Below the pieces are notes generated by a model. It was not told the DNA's origin. It did no database searches and saw only the letters and a program-made list of their open reading frames with translations. A program made the translations under genes and the position numbers. Positions 25,801 through 39,073 of a stretch of DNA of 64,000 nt are shown here, piece after piece. Positions within the stretch are counted from its first letter, which is position 1, and each line of letters starts with the position of its first letter. This stretch comes from Trogon surrucura. Its lineage: Eukaryota > Chordata > Aves > Trogoniformes > Trogonidae. The stretch covers positions 118,745,161-118,809,160 of the forward strand of contig CM036618.1 in the NCBI GenBank assembly GCA_020746105.1, written 5' to 3'.

Positions 25801-28417
25801 AGCACCAAAGCAACACTGCTAGAAAAGTGAACGTCACTTTGCCTGATTTCGGTCACTTTTTGTTTGTCAGTTCTGTAACTTTTCCACAAACTCTTCAGCC
25901 TGGAGAAAGGAAATAACACTAACAAAAATACTTACTCCTCGAAAAATGTGTCGGTTTTATAACCCGGGATAAATATGACAATAATGACAAAATTGACATT
26001 AAATACCGACAATAACGCGTGTTTTACTTCCTGCACTTCTTTCAATGCGGCAAAGCAAAAGGACAAGGGACCTGCCTTCTTCAAACTCATTTTCCTGCTC
26101 ACAGAGTCCTTTTCTCTCCTTTTTTCAGTAGTGTGATATACTTAGGACAAGGATTGGATAGGAGAAATACTAATTTTCATCTCACTCCACTTTCAGACAG
26201 TTTTCACAAAGGAAACCGTTCACTGGGAAATGTTTTATCCCGCCAAAGCTTACGTGAAACCCAATTTTCCAAATCCTCTTCTCTTTGATCATTCTGGCGT
26301 AGGAGTTTTCCAAAGGAGATATCCTAGAGGAATTTCCTAGGTTAGAGAGTAGCTTCTTTGCTTTGCGTCGTTTCCCGTTAAATCGCAAAACTTCTTGGAG
26401 GAATGGGTAAAACCCAGGCAAGCAAATCGTATTTGTGGATCTTGGCCCAAAACTTGTCTAAGGAATGGGTAATGGTAGGAATTTTACCACTTATTCCTTG
26501 ACAGGCAGCTGCGCTGTGAGAATGACAGGGAGTTTATGTATCCTGGAGATACGGAGCAAAACAAAGAGAAATAGGAAAGAAGAGGGGGGGGAAAAATGAA
26601 GTGACAAAATCAGCAGTTCCTACGGAGGAACTACACCGCTGGTTCATTTTTTTTGGACTTCATTTAGAAAGAAAAATAACAGGCATATTTTTTCAGAATT
26701 ACTGTGTTTGGAGGTAGTATGTTATGATATATGTTATGATATATATAAGAGTGAGAACCTAATGATAATACTAATTAAGGGGAATTTCAAAGCCAACCAA
26801 GAGAGAAGGAGACAAACTCTTTGCCCCACGTCCCCGTTATTGACAAAGTGGACATTTGTGGACATTTCCAAAGAGAAACTGGGACAAAACAGTCCAAGAA
26901 AAGACAAAATTATGGCAAAACATAGGCAAAAAAACCAGATAAAAGTCTAGCTAAAGCTGATCCAAAGCCAAGTCCACAATGGCAGCAAACTCCAAAGCAG
27001 CAATAGAGCCTCTAGGAGGCACCGCACCTTCTTCCTTTCTTCTGGCCTCCTATCAGAGCCCTCTGCAGGGGGTTAGTCCACTTGGAGGCTGACATTCTAC
27101 ATCTCCGTTCATGCCCACCCAGCAACGAATAGATTTCTCCAGGTCAGTCCTACACGAGCCACATCCATGAAGTAGAAAGCACACAAAGCCATCCGACAGC
27201 CTGTAATCTTGGGAGTCTCCAGGTGGGTTTCTACAGGGCTGGCCTGTGGTGTGGGAGCCCTACGCTCCATCCGTAAGGTTTCTCCAAAGCCAAAGCCAGC
27301 CCTTGACAGCTTTTATAAATGACAAGAGTTTTATCTAGGAGTGCCAGAGAGCCTGTATCAGTTCCAACAGCAGAGCTCAGACTTGCGTGGGGGCATTCCC
27401 GCATACCAGGGAACTCATTTTTTCACCAGGTTGCTATAGCCAGGGCTACACGGGTAGCAAAAGAGGTCAACATCTGGCTCGTTTCTCCCAAACAGCCAAC
27501 AAGAGGTTTAAAACCTGCAGGGTCCAAACGTCTCTCTCCACTGTGCTTCGGAAACTCAGCGTCACTTGACCTGGTTCTTGATTTATCTCTACTGCACCTG
27601 AAGCCCCCAAAATAATATTCTCAAAAATGCACACGGTGGTTTTGCACATGTAAGGACAGCAGCGAGTTACTTGAAAAATAAAGATCACTGGGAATGGAAC
27701 AGTTCCCAGTTTACAGTGTGACACCGCAGCTGTCAGAAATATAAACTATAGAAACAAAAGCTGAAATTAGGGACAAAAAGCACGTCTAAACATCTCTTGA
27801 TGACTTCTGTGCAACAAGGGGGGTTTCAGAGTTCATGTTGGTGTCAACAGGAAGGAAAGAAAAGCCAGTCCTTGAAACAGGGAACAGGGCTCAGGAAAAG
27901 TCGGGTCCATTCCACACGACTCCCCAGTTTGCGGAAACGATGGGCATATTTAAACTTGAGTCTCAAACACCGGGAACGGGAGATTAATACTCTTTACTTC
28001 TGTCCTGCCTAATGAGATTGTAAGACGTCTCATTAATTGTTTGTCCCAGTCATAGCACAGCTGAGTCCAGACCTCCTTTGGGGCCTCTCTACTTTATGAT
28101 GCAATTAATGCACATAACCCTACGCCATTTCTACTTCTCGAACCCTAACGTGTAAGGCGTGTTGGGAAGACAGTTTTCTGTGATCAGCAGCGTCTCCCCA
28201 GCAGCAGCTCTTCTTTCCCTCAGCATCTTTTGCATCTACCTGTTCTCCTGCGTTATAACCCCTCCAAGCTCCTGAGTGTTGGTGAAAAGCGAGAGCATCC
28301 TTTCATAAGAGGTCACAGCAAAGAAGAGGTGCAGTAGGTAATTATTCACAGAGACCCAATGGGTCAGCTCTGCCTTATTTTGCTTTCAAAGGAAGGTTAA
28401 GTGGAAAGAATGGTAAC
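25801..28417. other. unique non-coding DNA, no gene seen
   Basis: A G8 run lies at 26584-26591. A 14-base phrase around TATGTTATGATATA occurs twice side by side at about 26719-26747. The stretch 26940-27330 is less AT-rich and has a texture unlike its flanks, but I could not assign it to any family. No coding frame is supported. Confidence 0.5.
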
Positions 28418-28443
28418 GCTCCCATTGACTTCAACGGGGCCAG
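28418..28443. repeat. trace of an old sauropsid interspersed repeat
   Basis: GCTCCCATTGACTTCAACGG with GGCCAG following matches a phrase ('ctcccattgacttcaatggg') that recurs very often in turtle, crocodilian and bird genomes as part of old interspersed repeats. The surrounding bases do not extend the match clearly, so the copy is either a short remnant or a chance hit. Confidence 0.35.
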
Positions 28444-31400
28444 CACTGCTTGCTCTAACGTAAGTGATATTATTCGTTAGTGATGGTTTTTTTTCTGTCC
28501 CGTCTCACCTTTTCCAAAGCCGTTTCTATTTCTCCACTGAAGGGATTCCCAACCACAACCGCTTCATCATTAGATAAATGGCCGCTTTGTGCCAGAAGGA
28601 TTCCATTCTGCGCATTTATTTATTTAATTAGGTGTACCCCCATGAACTAACATCTTCTTCGCATTTAATCGGCAGCAGCGGGGCATGCGAAAATCAAGGC
28701 TCGGTTCTGCCGAAACTGCAAGACGAAAACACAAGAGCACTCCTAACTTCAGGGAGTTTTGTCGAGAGAAAATAGGAAGTGAAACAACTTTAAAAAATGC
28801 ACACTTCAGTAATGCATTAAAGCCTTCGTTGCTCTTGCCAAAACTCCACTTCTAAGAAGAACCAGCTGTGGATTTGATTTCTCTGTTTCTCAGCAATAAG
28901 TCAATAGAGGATTAAATTTTTAAAGCACAAGACCCATAACATACAGTGTGAATCATCTCTTGTCTGCATACAAGATAGCACAGACAGATAACGTGCTTAG
29001 TGAAAGCTTTATCACCAAGGAAACACATTCATAAGCGTTGAATCTAGCACTTTAACATTTACAACTCGCTTTAAAAAAAAAAAATGCCAGCTGTAAATAA
29101 GTCCGTGCTCATAACCAGAAATATGCGGTATCTATCACTCGCTCCTATTTTAAGAATTACCCGTCGCCAACGAGCGGCAGCGGGCAAAGCCGACTTGCAA
29201 AAGTTCAGAGCTTCTGGAGAGTTGGACTCTGATCTACCAGAAGTTAATTGTTTCAGAGAGATAATAGTTTTTTGGTAATTACGTCCAGCCAATCCATAAG
29301 TAACCCCTCAAAGAATAGGTTTTATCTAGTGCCAGTTGCTATTTCCTAAAGGTCACGGAATCTCTTTTCCTCACCTCTAACGGCTCACCTTTCCTGCGTG
29401 CACTATGGGGAAGCATAACTCCAGCAGAGTGGAAATTCAGTCAGCAAATGAGGCATCGACATAAATATTCATGGGGGGAAAAAAAACTTTTGAAAAAATG
29501 TTGAGAAAAGAGAGTAGGTAAATCACGGCATCCTCAGGAGACCACTAAGGTATGCGCTGACAATTTACATGGATTTGCTTAAAATTTTCTCTGTAATTTA
29601 GTAAGTGTTATCGTACTTACTGACTTATCACCTTCTTGTCAATATTTGGGCATCTCTTGAGCTCTTGACACTTGATCGAGGACAGAACAGTTGCCCAGAT
29701 GGCACGCAGCACCCATTGGTCACATCCTTGATTTACAGCCTGGGAATTAGCAAAGGAAATTATTCTGGATTACTAAGGGAAATGCTTATGCCCCAGCCAA
29801 CAACAACTGTTGTTTAGTTTTTAAAAAGTGAATTTGACCTCCTATCTAGGGGTCTTCCTCCAACAAAGACCCAATGCGAGTGCAACCCATGGGAGAAGCG
29901 CATGGGACCATCTGCACGCACAAGGTTAAGTTTCGGCGTAACCGCTAGGAGACACGCCGGGCATTATCTCAGGGTAGAGTGGCAGCAGAGTTCAGCACAA
30001 CTTAATATGATAATGATTCAGTTTCAAGACAAAAAAACGCAGGAAAAACTTAGAAAATGCTCGATTATGACTTGTTCTTCTTGCGGCTGTGGTCACTGCT
30101 AACACTTCTATTGACCTTGGTAGGAAGAGAGGGAAGCCGACGCTTTGTGCCTTTAGAAAGCCAGCTCTGAACACGCACAACAGAATCAAAACGTTTGACT
30201 CCTTGCAGTTAATCCTGCAAAGACGCACGTTCGCAGAGACCTTTGTTTAACTGAGAATCTTCAGAACTCAATTCATGTCTGGCTCCTGTCTGGTTGCATG
30301 AGGTTAAATGGATTCAAATAAATAGAGCCATTTGCCAGCTCAGGACTCAAGTCACCAGCAGACATAAAGCCCACAGGAGTCTGAGATGTAGAATATGAGA
30401 CTCCAGCACCCAAATTTGACCATTCAGTGAAGAGTAAGATATAAAGGATTACTTTAAAGTCACTGACCATCAAGCAAAAGAACTCCGACCGGTGGGTAAT
30501 GACGCAATCGTGAACTTTCACACCACATCTCGGTAAATATTACTGCGCTATAATTGAGTTCATCGGGTTCCAAGAGCGTGCCCATACTTTCTTCTCCATT
30601 TCTGGATGATTTCCATCGGTATTATGTAAAGGACACTGCGGTCTACTGGAAGGTTGTCTGGGCTAACCCGAAGCACAATCTTGTCGGTTGTTTATTTCAC
30701 CCTTGCTTGTGGCTTTTCAGCTCTGGGATCCTCCCTGCTGGGGACGGAGACCAGAGGGCTAGAACATATGTACCTTTTATAAGGACAAAGTGAGGGGCAA
30801 TGTTAACGTTTCCCTTTTTCCTCTCTTCTTAAGAAAACCTTGTATTCAACCCTTATGCCATAAAAGAAGGTGATGTCATAATTTATGATATTAAACTGGT
30901 TACTAAAATGCCATTACACAAGTGATGCTTTAATTGATGACGTTAACCTGGTTAGCAGGAAAGCGTCAAGTGTCACCTTCATGACACAAACTGCCAGTTA
31001 CGATTATATAATATCAATTATTCCCTGGAAAACTGCATTAAACCAGTTAGTTCTGAACCAACGTAGTTGGGGCAGGTTCATTTTTTTTTAAAATGCTGTC
31101 CATCCAGTTCTCATTATTAGGAGTAAAATATACTTTGGATGCAGTTTAGACTTTCATAACTCTCCCCTTGAAACATAATATCTACCTTCCTCATTTGCCC
31201 TTTCAGCTGCCATCGGACCAACAGTGAGCTGAAAGCAGCAAGATAAATTTTATAGCCTTAACTGCGCTCGCCTTGTTTTCGCAACCTTACAGAAACCAAG
31301 CTCTCGAGTTGAAGGTAGACCAAAATAACACAACATAATTTTAATAGCAGGTTAAATATAGAACATTAGGATTTGCTGACAGGATGTTGGTTACTACGAG

Positions 31401-33220
31401 CCCTGCTTTGACGCCGGGTCTCCGAAAGCTTTAGCGCCCAGCTGCTCTCCAAACTCCTCTAAATCTTATTCAGGCACAGAACCAAGAAAACATATTAATG
31501 TCTGAAAAGCATGTAGCCAGATCTTTAAAAACTTAATCCCTTCTAGGGAGAGTTACAAGTAAAAGCAGCAAGTTTAGTTCATGTACATTCTCCGGGTCCA
31601 ACAGGAGCAGGCTGATTCACCGCTGAGCTGATCGACCAAGTTTGGAACATTTCCCTACGTCAAAGCCGCATTTTGTTCCTCGCTGTCAGTGACACATCTC
31701 TGGCTAACTGGCAAAGCTATCCAGAGATGCTTCGATAACGAGTTACAGGCAACGTAACAGGATGAGATTTTTATAGGAATTTCCAGCCTGAAATCTTATT
31801 TATTTCATAGGAGAACAGGTACCTTCACGTGAACGAGGGAGAAAGCAACAGGCGGGACAATCGGTTGGTCAAGACTGTCAGATTTGTCTGAGTTTAAGTA
31901 ATAGGATTGCTCTTATAGATTCTCCCTGTCGGAAAACGGCAAAAAAATCACAACGGAAAGACAAATGACATACATCCAAGGAACCATGACGACCCCAAGA
32001 AATCAGTGAGGACCCCAAAGTCAACACAAGTTGGCTGCTAAATAAGCGACGCTGCTTCGCTGGCCAATTCTGTGCTCAGATCAGTGTTGCTTTATAATGA
32101 AAGCTGGATGTGGAGATGACTAAAAGGGCCACGCTTCTCTTCGCTCCGATACCCGTCCTCACTTTGATGAGATCAGAAGCTGCACTTCGTGGGAGAGGTC
32201 TTGGAGGTTTGATCAAAGGAGTTGTGGAAGGTCCCGGGGAGGAGATGGAAAGAGGCAAGCAAGGAGTGCGCAGAGAAATACTCAGAAACACACACGTGAT
32301 TTTCATTAGGCTTAATGGAGACGGTGGAAATTAATCTGCAGGGCAAGGCTTTGAAAAATTACCTCATGATTTCATCCATGCAAAAAGAATCCGTTGTCTC
32401 CTTTTATGTCTCTTGTTCTCTACATGGTTTTGCAAGTAATGGATTTCGGTATTACCCAACTTCCCTCATCATTCCGACAAGCTTAATGATGATTGCTGAC
32501 CTGAGTTCACACACAATCCCCCCCTCCCCAATTGTTTTAAAAAAGTTAAAAAAACCCAACCCCAAAACATAAAAAAAAAATGAAAGAAATAAAAGGAGGA
32601 AAAAAACCCTATTAAGTATCGATTATCCACACGTACCAGTGTTTTATTACCTACACGCATTCTACCCGTCAGATTTTGGGGACATGCGAATTCCATTAGA
32701 TATCAGATCAGATGGTCAAATAATGCCAGAATTTTCAAAGTTTCTCCCCTTAACCTGCTGTCACATCTTCTCTATCCCACAAAAACTCTCACTGGAACCA
32801 GTAACTGTTTTTCTCTTTTTCCTAATTGGCTATAATTATTTAAAACACACTTTCAAGCTAAAGAGAGCTCAAATCAGCCATACAAGCAATGCACCACATC
32901 GCTCTAATTGACCTAACAAGTCACCCAGAATCTAAGCTTTAAAGTGGGCACGCTTCTTGACGTAATACAAGGTCGAAATCCCGTGAGACAGATGCCTCTT
33001 ACAAGAAAGATGGGGACAAACTATTTTTTAAAACATTAGTAGGTCAAACCTGCCCATCCACGTAGTGGCTGCATCGTGGAAACGCACCCGTAGCGCGTGG
33101 CAGCACCGCTCAATCTGCAACACGGCTCCAGCTTACAAAAAGTCAAATTCCCTCCAACGTTCCATTGTAACTGAATGAAGGCATCCAGACACTGGTGGGT
33201 TTTTTAAAAGTTATATCATA
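28444..33220. other. unique non-coding DNA, no gene seen
   Basis: No exon, RNA gene or interspersed repeat is recognised. At 29084-29278 a plus-strand and a minus-strand frame cover the same DNA, and neither has a known domain. AT-rich segments around 28900-29050 and 30850-31020 are unremarkable. Confidence 0.5.
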
Positions 33221-33316
33221 ATTTATAATTGGTGGTTAATTAATGTCAGATCACAGTGGAATTCCTATGGAATTACAGAGTGGAGCCTCTTTAATTACCA
33301 GTTTATAATTATAAAT
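33221..33316. repeat. AT-rich imperfect inverted repeat
   Basis: ATTTATAATT plus GGTGGTTAATTAA at 33221-33243 faces TTTAATTACCAG plus TTTATAATTATAAAT at 33290-33316. With one small gap the arms pair along most of about 22 bases. The centre holds TGGAATTCC and TGGAATTA as near direct repeats. It could be a regulatory palindrome, a cruciform-prone site or the worn ends of a small DNA transposon. Confidence 0.55.
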
Positions 33317-34089
33317 CTCATTGGAATGAAAAACACAGGAACTATAATAAACGATGGTGATCCTGGAAGACTTATTTGACTAATAATACCTTCACGTACG
33401 CATCTTAGGGTATTTCAGAACACTAGTCTTCATTTGGGGACGAAAACATTTTCCACGAGGCAGGATTCCCCTTCTCGTATTATGCAAAAAACTGAGAGAG
33501 AAAAAATGAATCTCAAGCGTTATTTCACAACTAGAGCAATCACCTCTTGCGGAACGAAAAACACACCTCAGGTCGCTCAGGACTACGTCTTGCAATCCGT
33601 GTACACCGTACATCACTGAGGTAAGGTTTTTTCCACCGTCTCTCTCCATTTTTTATTCATTCTATACTGTTTTGCCTACAAAAAGCTGCAGAACCCTCTA
33701 CGTGATCCTACAGCAGAGGCGTGCAGCTCACTGTTCAGGTTGTGGTGATCGATGCTATACTTGTGCACAATCAGGGATGAGATGATTAGCACTATGCACG
33801 TTTACTGATAATTAAGTGTACCCGCAGTCGTTTGTCCTGTGTTCTGCTGCACACATCTGTACCTCCCTAAACAGCTGTGGGTGGAGAATTACAACTCTAA
33901 CAGCTTTACGCCCGCACCCTACACACCAAAAGCTGACGCGGTAAGTACGTCGTTACGGATCTATTCAACCACTTTCACCTCCTTTAACTTTGGCTTGTCT
34001 GAAATGAAGGAGAAGTTTGGGTGCCCGCCATGTGGAAGCAGCCCGATAAGAAAACTTCCCAGTGCAGGAACTCATCTGCAACACACACA
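33317..34089. other. unique non-coding DNA, no gene seen
   Basis: Frames on both strands overlap (such as 33839-34189 plus and 33984-34361 minus) and have no domain. Nothing else stands out. Confidence 0.5.
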
Positions 34090-34118
34090 AGAGGCAGGAG
34101 GAGGAGGAGGAGGAGAGA
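34090..34118. repeat. (AGG)n trinucleotide tract
   Basis: A short purine run of about seven AGG units with small interruptions. It gives the poly-Arg or poly-Glu runs in the frames that cross it, which are therefore artefacts. Confidence 0.9.
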
Positions 34119-34227
34119 GCTGCTTCCCCAACCCGTCAGTGGGAGCGCAGACACACACATCCCCTGCTCTCGGCCAAAGTCATTCATAGGGAGCCCTTGG
34201 ATCTTATTTCCAGAGCTTGGTTGGGAC

Positions 34228-34450
34228 AAGGAGGAAGATTCTGATCGGAATTTCTTTACTGAAAGGGTTGTCAGGCATTGGAACAGGCTGCCCAAGGAGG
34301 TGGGCGAGTTGTCATCCCTGGAGGTGTTTAGGGGACGGGCAGATGTTGCGCTGAGGGACAAGGTTCAGTGGTGTTGGTAGGGTTGGGACAGACGTTGGAT
34401 TCGATCTTGAAGGTCTCTTCCAACCAAAACTGTTCTATGATTCTATGAAT
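34228..34450 (+). mobile_element. CR1 LINE fragment, 3' end, 5' truncated
   Basis: A plus-strand CR1 tail. It reads GGAATTTCTTTACTGAAAGG, then the signature 'ggcattggaacaggctgcccaaggaggt', 'ccctggaggtgttt' and finally GATCTTGAAGGTCTCTTCCA and ACCAAAACTGTTCTATGATT with the repeated TTCTATGA terminus at about 34433-34449. The left limit is blurred near 34228-34240, where similarity fades. Only the last codons of the CR1 protein and the 3' tail remain. The substitutions suggest an older insertion than that at 62837. Confidence 0.93.
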
Positions 34451-36289
34451 TCAATAACTGTTTTCATAAACGGTTTTACTTTGTTGGTCAGCAGCAGGTT
34501 CTCAGCCTCACCAACTCGTTGATACGTACTAACAATCCCAGCCAGAGAGCTATTTACTGCTTTCGGCCATCCTCCCAAGACTTTTTTTCCTCCACAAAGA
34601 CACAAGTAATTCGTATGTTGATCCCCTCCTCCCCTGCTCCTCACACAACATTGTTTTCCCCCGTTCCTCGCATTTTTCCCCAGCCCTCTCCTCGTTCTGT
34701 TTCTCTGTGCCTTCAAGGCTGCAGCCCTGAGCTTCTCCCCGTGTCCAGCTCTGGGAACCTGTAAACCCGCCAACGTGCACTTCGTAGAAACTTGCTGCAA
34801 ATCTGATGGGTTTCATTTTGCCAGCCAAGAGACCTGGGCTTGCAACCTAATTGATATCAACAAATTGAGAGAGGAACTACGGCCCCTACCTAAAATAAAA
34901 GTCAATCACAGTGAACTAAAGGCCATGGTATAAAGAACTGTGCAGAGGAACACTGGGAAGTAAGAACAAATGTAATACAGGCTACAGTGGAGTTAAACCA
35001 GAGATGAGTTTGGCTAAATGAAACATAAGAAACCCATTTCCTGGACTAATTATTCTGCTGCTTAGTGAAGTGTAATGTTGGCGTGAGCCTTCATACTAAA
35101 TCGCACCACAAAACCCCAACACTTAACAGTTCTAGCCTACACATTAGGCAGGCGTTTACCAGTTCTTGTTTTGCTGGCTGTTGCCTATTCGCTGACAAAT
35201 TCTTACTGTGGGTTTTATCAACCGGAGAGATGCTCCTTGAGGAGCAGAACTGCCATTCAAGGGCTTTGAGAAGTAACCCCACGATGTTGTTGGACTTCTC
35301 TCTCCTGAAGCGTCCCTTTAGGAAACGCAGACCAGCACCGCCAACAGGGCAACGTCCTCGCACGGACAGGGCTTCCCAGTCCCTAACACAGGCAACAGGG
35401 CAGCTCCTTCCTTCTCATTCATTTTGTCGGCAGAACAAAAACGACGGCGCGTTAGCAACAGGCTCTCTCATAGGGGCACTGGAATTAATCAGACTCGAGT
35501 TCGCCTTCCTTTAAATCACAGGGTCACGCGAAGGTGGGAGAGAAGAATTTGCAGTCGCATCTTGGCGGGGCTGCATTCCTCATTCTGCCCGAGTCCTGGC
35601 ACCTTGGATTGCTGATTATCACAGTCACCAACAGACACACATACATATTCAGGGAAAGTGTTCGAACTCTCACATTTGTATTCATTTTACTTTGACTTGA
35701 CTGGAATCATAAAAGGAATGCGTAAACGAGGAGAGCCTGTTGCTGAAATGAAGTTGAATTTTTTTTCCCCACAGAAACTTGGGTTCATGACAGCTTTTTG
35801 TTGGGCAGGACATTAGCCTTTTGTAATTTATTGCTTTTAGATTAAATCTGGGGAAACTCAATATTGCAGTTGAATGATTAGAGCAATACCCCTCGGAGTA
35901 ATAAATTTTCTTTGGTGCTGTGCATCTCCCGATCATGTTTCCCTTCTAATTACATTTACATAAATGATATTCTGCAAAATTAAATTAACATTCAAACCGT
36001 TACGCCGGCAAGGAGAGACAAAAATTAGTTACAAACTTAACATCCCTAAAAAAAACCCCCGAAATGACACCTTGTACTTTCCACAAACCGAATCACAGCT
36101 ATCCCCCAAAGCGTCTCACACACAACTGATCACTCTACTTGGTTAATCACCGACCCAGACGCTCCGCAACCTCTTTCGGAAGTTTCCAGCGCAAGATCGT
36201 CCTTTCCATGGGGTCTCATTGAATAGAAGCGATTGGTGACAATCCGAATTCGGTCAGCAAAGCGCCGTATTCAGATGTGGACCTGATTT
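34451..36289. other. unique non-coding DNA, no gene seen
   Basis: No element or gene is recognised. The plus frame at 35065-35514 (149 codons) is the longest here, has no domain, and is crossed by minus frames, so I do not call it. Confidence 0.5.
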
Positions 36290-36540
36290 CTACAATTTTG
36301 GCCACAGCCCTTCCTTGGGGCTTCCCTGCCTCGCCATTCCTCCAGCACGGAGCCAGAAGGGACCTGGCGGGGCTCCCTCGCAACTTGGACTCGGCGCTAC
36401 GCTAACACCCTCCTGACCGGGCTGAAGAAAGATGTTCTTGCTCTTCCCAAGGTCCACACCGCCACGCTGGCTGGCCTGCAGCTCCACGCTCTCCCGGGCT
36501 GCTCTCCCAGGGATGCAGGGTCTCAACGGAGCCCAAGAGG
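36290..36540. other. GC-rich patch, not identified
   Basis: About 250 bases are clearly more GC-rich than both sides. They carry a 78-codon minus-strand frame without recognised domains. CpG is present but less dense than in the patches at 50498 and 61308. It could be an unmasked old repeat, a decayed pseudogene or a compositional fluctuation. Confidence 0.3.
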
Positions 36541-36873
36541 AGGGACCATTATCCCGATGAGAAAGAAAAAAGAGAGTGCCAGCCTACTGTTGGCTCACAA
36601 AGCCAATCTCAGGCGGCTTTTCCAAGATCCGAAGTTTAAATGGATGGTGATACGTGGTGTTGATTGGCCTAAGGTCACTAATCTCATGACTACTCCATCT
36701 ATTTTCTCAGCGCTGTACAAGGTATGGTAGCTTTTGCAGGGGAAAAAAAAATAATTATTTCCTTAGACCTACTTGGAAATGCAGTAGTTTTGTTGTCCAG
36801 TATTTTTCCTCCAGATACTCACTCCCTGTAAAGACAGAGTACATCCATCTCCTCTCTACTCTGTCTTTTGATG
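36541..36873. other. non-coding DNA, nothing recognised
   Basis: No frame, repeat family or RNA is seen before the tandem duplication that follows. Confidence 0.5.
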
Positions 36874-36960
36874 CCATTAACAAACCATCAAAATACTTAA
36901 CGCAAAGAACATCAAAGCAAACCATTAACAAACCATCAAAACACTTAACGCAAAGAACAC
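36874..36960. repeat. 48-bp tandem duplication, two copies
   Basis: CCATTAACAAACCATCAAAA starts at 36874 and again at 36922. The 39 bases after each start differ at a single position (T in the first copy, C in the second). The second copy then diverges near 36961. The near identity suggests a recent slippage or non-homologous event rather than an old satellite. Confidence 0.95.
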
Positions 36961-39073
36961 ATCGTATTTTATCAGTGTGAGATACTACGCGAATTTATTT
37001 GCTGACCGTGTGCTCACTGCACTGAAAATCAGTGTTTTCATTCAGCAATTTCATTACTGCCCTCCCTTATCATAAAAAGCAGGTACCGCCACATCTCTAG
37101 TAATATCAATTCTTGCGCAAGTATGTTCAAATAATTTTGAGGCGTTAGTAACGAAAAAGGAAAAAAAAAAAAGTATTTACTACGTGGCACATATGTAAAT
37201 ACATATTTAGTCACATCTGGAACTAAATCTATCAGCTCTGCTGCGAGTGCGCCTATTTGAGTACACTGCGTGCAAATTTGGCACATTTCAATACAGTATC
37301 TGAAGAAAGGAATTAATGTGAAAATGCCAAAGCTGCTGATTAAATAAAGACTGTGTAAGATCCTTCTTTTCAGTCTGAAATCTCAATGATTCCAACGTCG
37401 CGATTTTTGAAGACAAAGTTTGCATTCAGCGATCGAATTTCCTTGTTGAAACACATCAATATTTGCGTTTTAGCATATTTCAGTTTACTTGGCAAAGAGA
37501 TTGCTGTTTGTTTTTTCTCTCCCCCCTCCAAAAAAATAAATAGAAAGAATGCTGGGCAGCCTGACACTTGTTTGAAAACCTAATTTAATTTTCCCTAAAC
37601 TTCACAGTTTCTGTATCTCTACAAGTCCTACAATAAGTACAGCCAATTAGTTGTAGACACGACACTTAGAGACCATATTTTCTCCAAGTGTTTGATTGCA
37701 CTGAGTCATCTACATGACACTCCTCTTTCCAGGACCCCATTTCATTCCTCTTCGCCTCACCCTGGTAAATACAACACACCAAACACTCCAGAATTTCTGT
37801 TAAATAAGCTCATCTCAGAGTGTTCGGAGACATAATTGAATTTTTTGGCACACAAATCTCTTGTAAAGACCGGGCTTCTTTATATGTTTAGGACCATACG
37901 ACAAACATCTGTTCCACTGCAAGGATTGTGAGCGTGTAACCACAGGTACCGAACACAAATCACGTAGGAAATCGGGGTTCATTAACCTGGAAAGGACACG
38001 AGACCCAAATTTCCATTTAATGGAAGAGGCTCGTAGCCCGTGCAAGACTACGATGAACTTTCCCTGAAATCTATGAGTCAATGAAAATTCAGAGCAGTCA
38101 AGGAGATGGGAAACATAACAGCATCAGACCAGCAGGTACGTTCGCAACAACGACGTTATACAACAAAACTCAATAAACCTTCCTTTCCTCAAGGACTCCC
38201 AAACTATGGCTCTAGAAGACAGAACAATATAACTAAAATGTCATAACTAACTTCCACTGCTAGCATTAAACTTTAATTTACTTTATTTCATCAGTCTCTT
38301 ACATTATTCCCATTATCACTGCCGCAATATTTTTTTTCCCCTGTATTTAAAAACCAGCAGAGCTGCAAGACACATATCAGTGAAGCACAACAAATACGTC
38401 GGAGAGAGCACTCGGTGAAGGATGGCAGAATCCTTATGATTAAGAAAAGCCATAAAGGGAATATGTGAGGCTTCAGCACCATTATCAAGAATTCACGACT
38501 ACACAAGGGCGCGATTCCGATGGCTGGGGTTATCCAACTTCAGGTGCATTGGACAGTGTCTGTGAATAAGCCAAGACCATCTGCCACCCACAAAGAGAAG
38601 AAAGCCCTTGATCTAGAAGCAGGGTTCTTCACAAGCCTTTTGAAAAAGCTCCAAGGTGGAGTTCCAAGCATTTGGAAAGGTTGTGGAAAGCACAGATAAC
38701 TTATTTAGCTCCTGATCCAGGAGACGCCATAGCTGTGAGGAACAGAGAAGGGAGAGGAAATCCAAATTTGTCCAAAGGTATCTCCACGACAAATGCAAAG
38801 AAAGCTTGAGGATGGTGGATACTCCCTGTTCTTCAAGAGAGAAGGAAAACTGTGATAGGATTTCCTCTCTCAGGAACACCACGAAGAAGAGGAGATTCAA
38901 AACTGCATTTGGAGACTATCAGGAGGAGCCAGAATGATCATGAGCTAATTTTATCATTAAGGTCAGGCTACTCTCTGCCTATCAGAGACTACAGTAATAA
39001 ACACTCTTGATCACTTCAGAACTTTCATTTACCACCCTTCAGCACCTGCTTTGAGCGAGAACTCAACTGCCCA
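36961..39073. other. unique non-coding DNA, no gene seen
   Basis: No recognised element. The minus-strand frame at 38613-38900 (95 codons, rich in Leu and Ser) has no match I know and no partner exon. Short A and T runs are scattered. Confidence 0.5.

Noticed and set aside
32965-32990. AAGGTCGAAATCCCG, like a tRNA B box
   Set aside because: No A box at the right distance and no cloverleaf can be formed, so not a tRNA.
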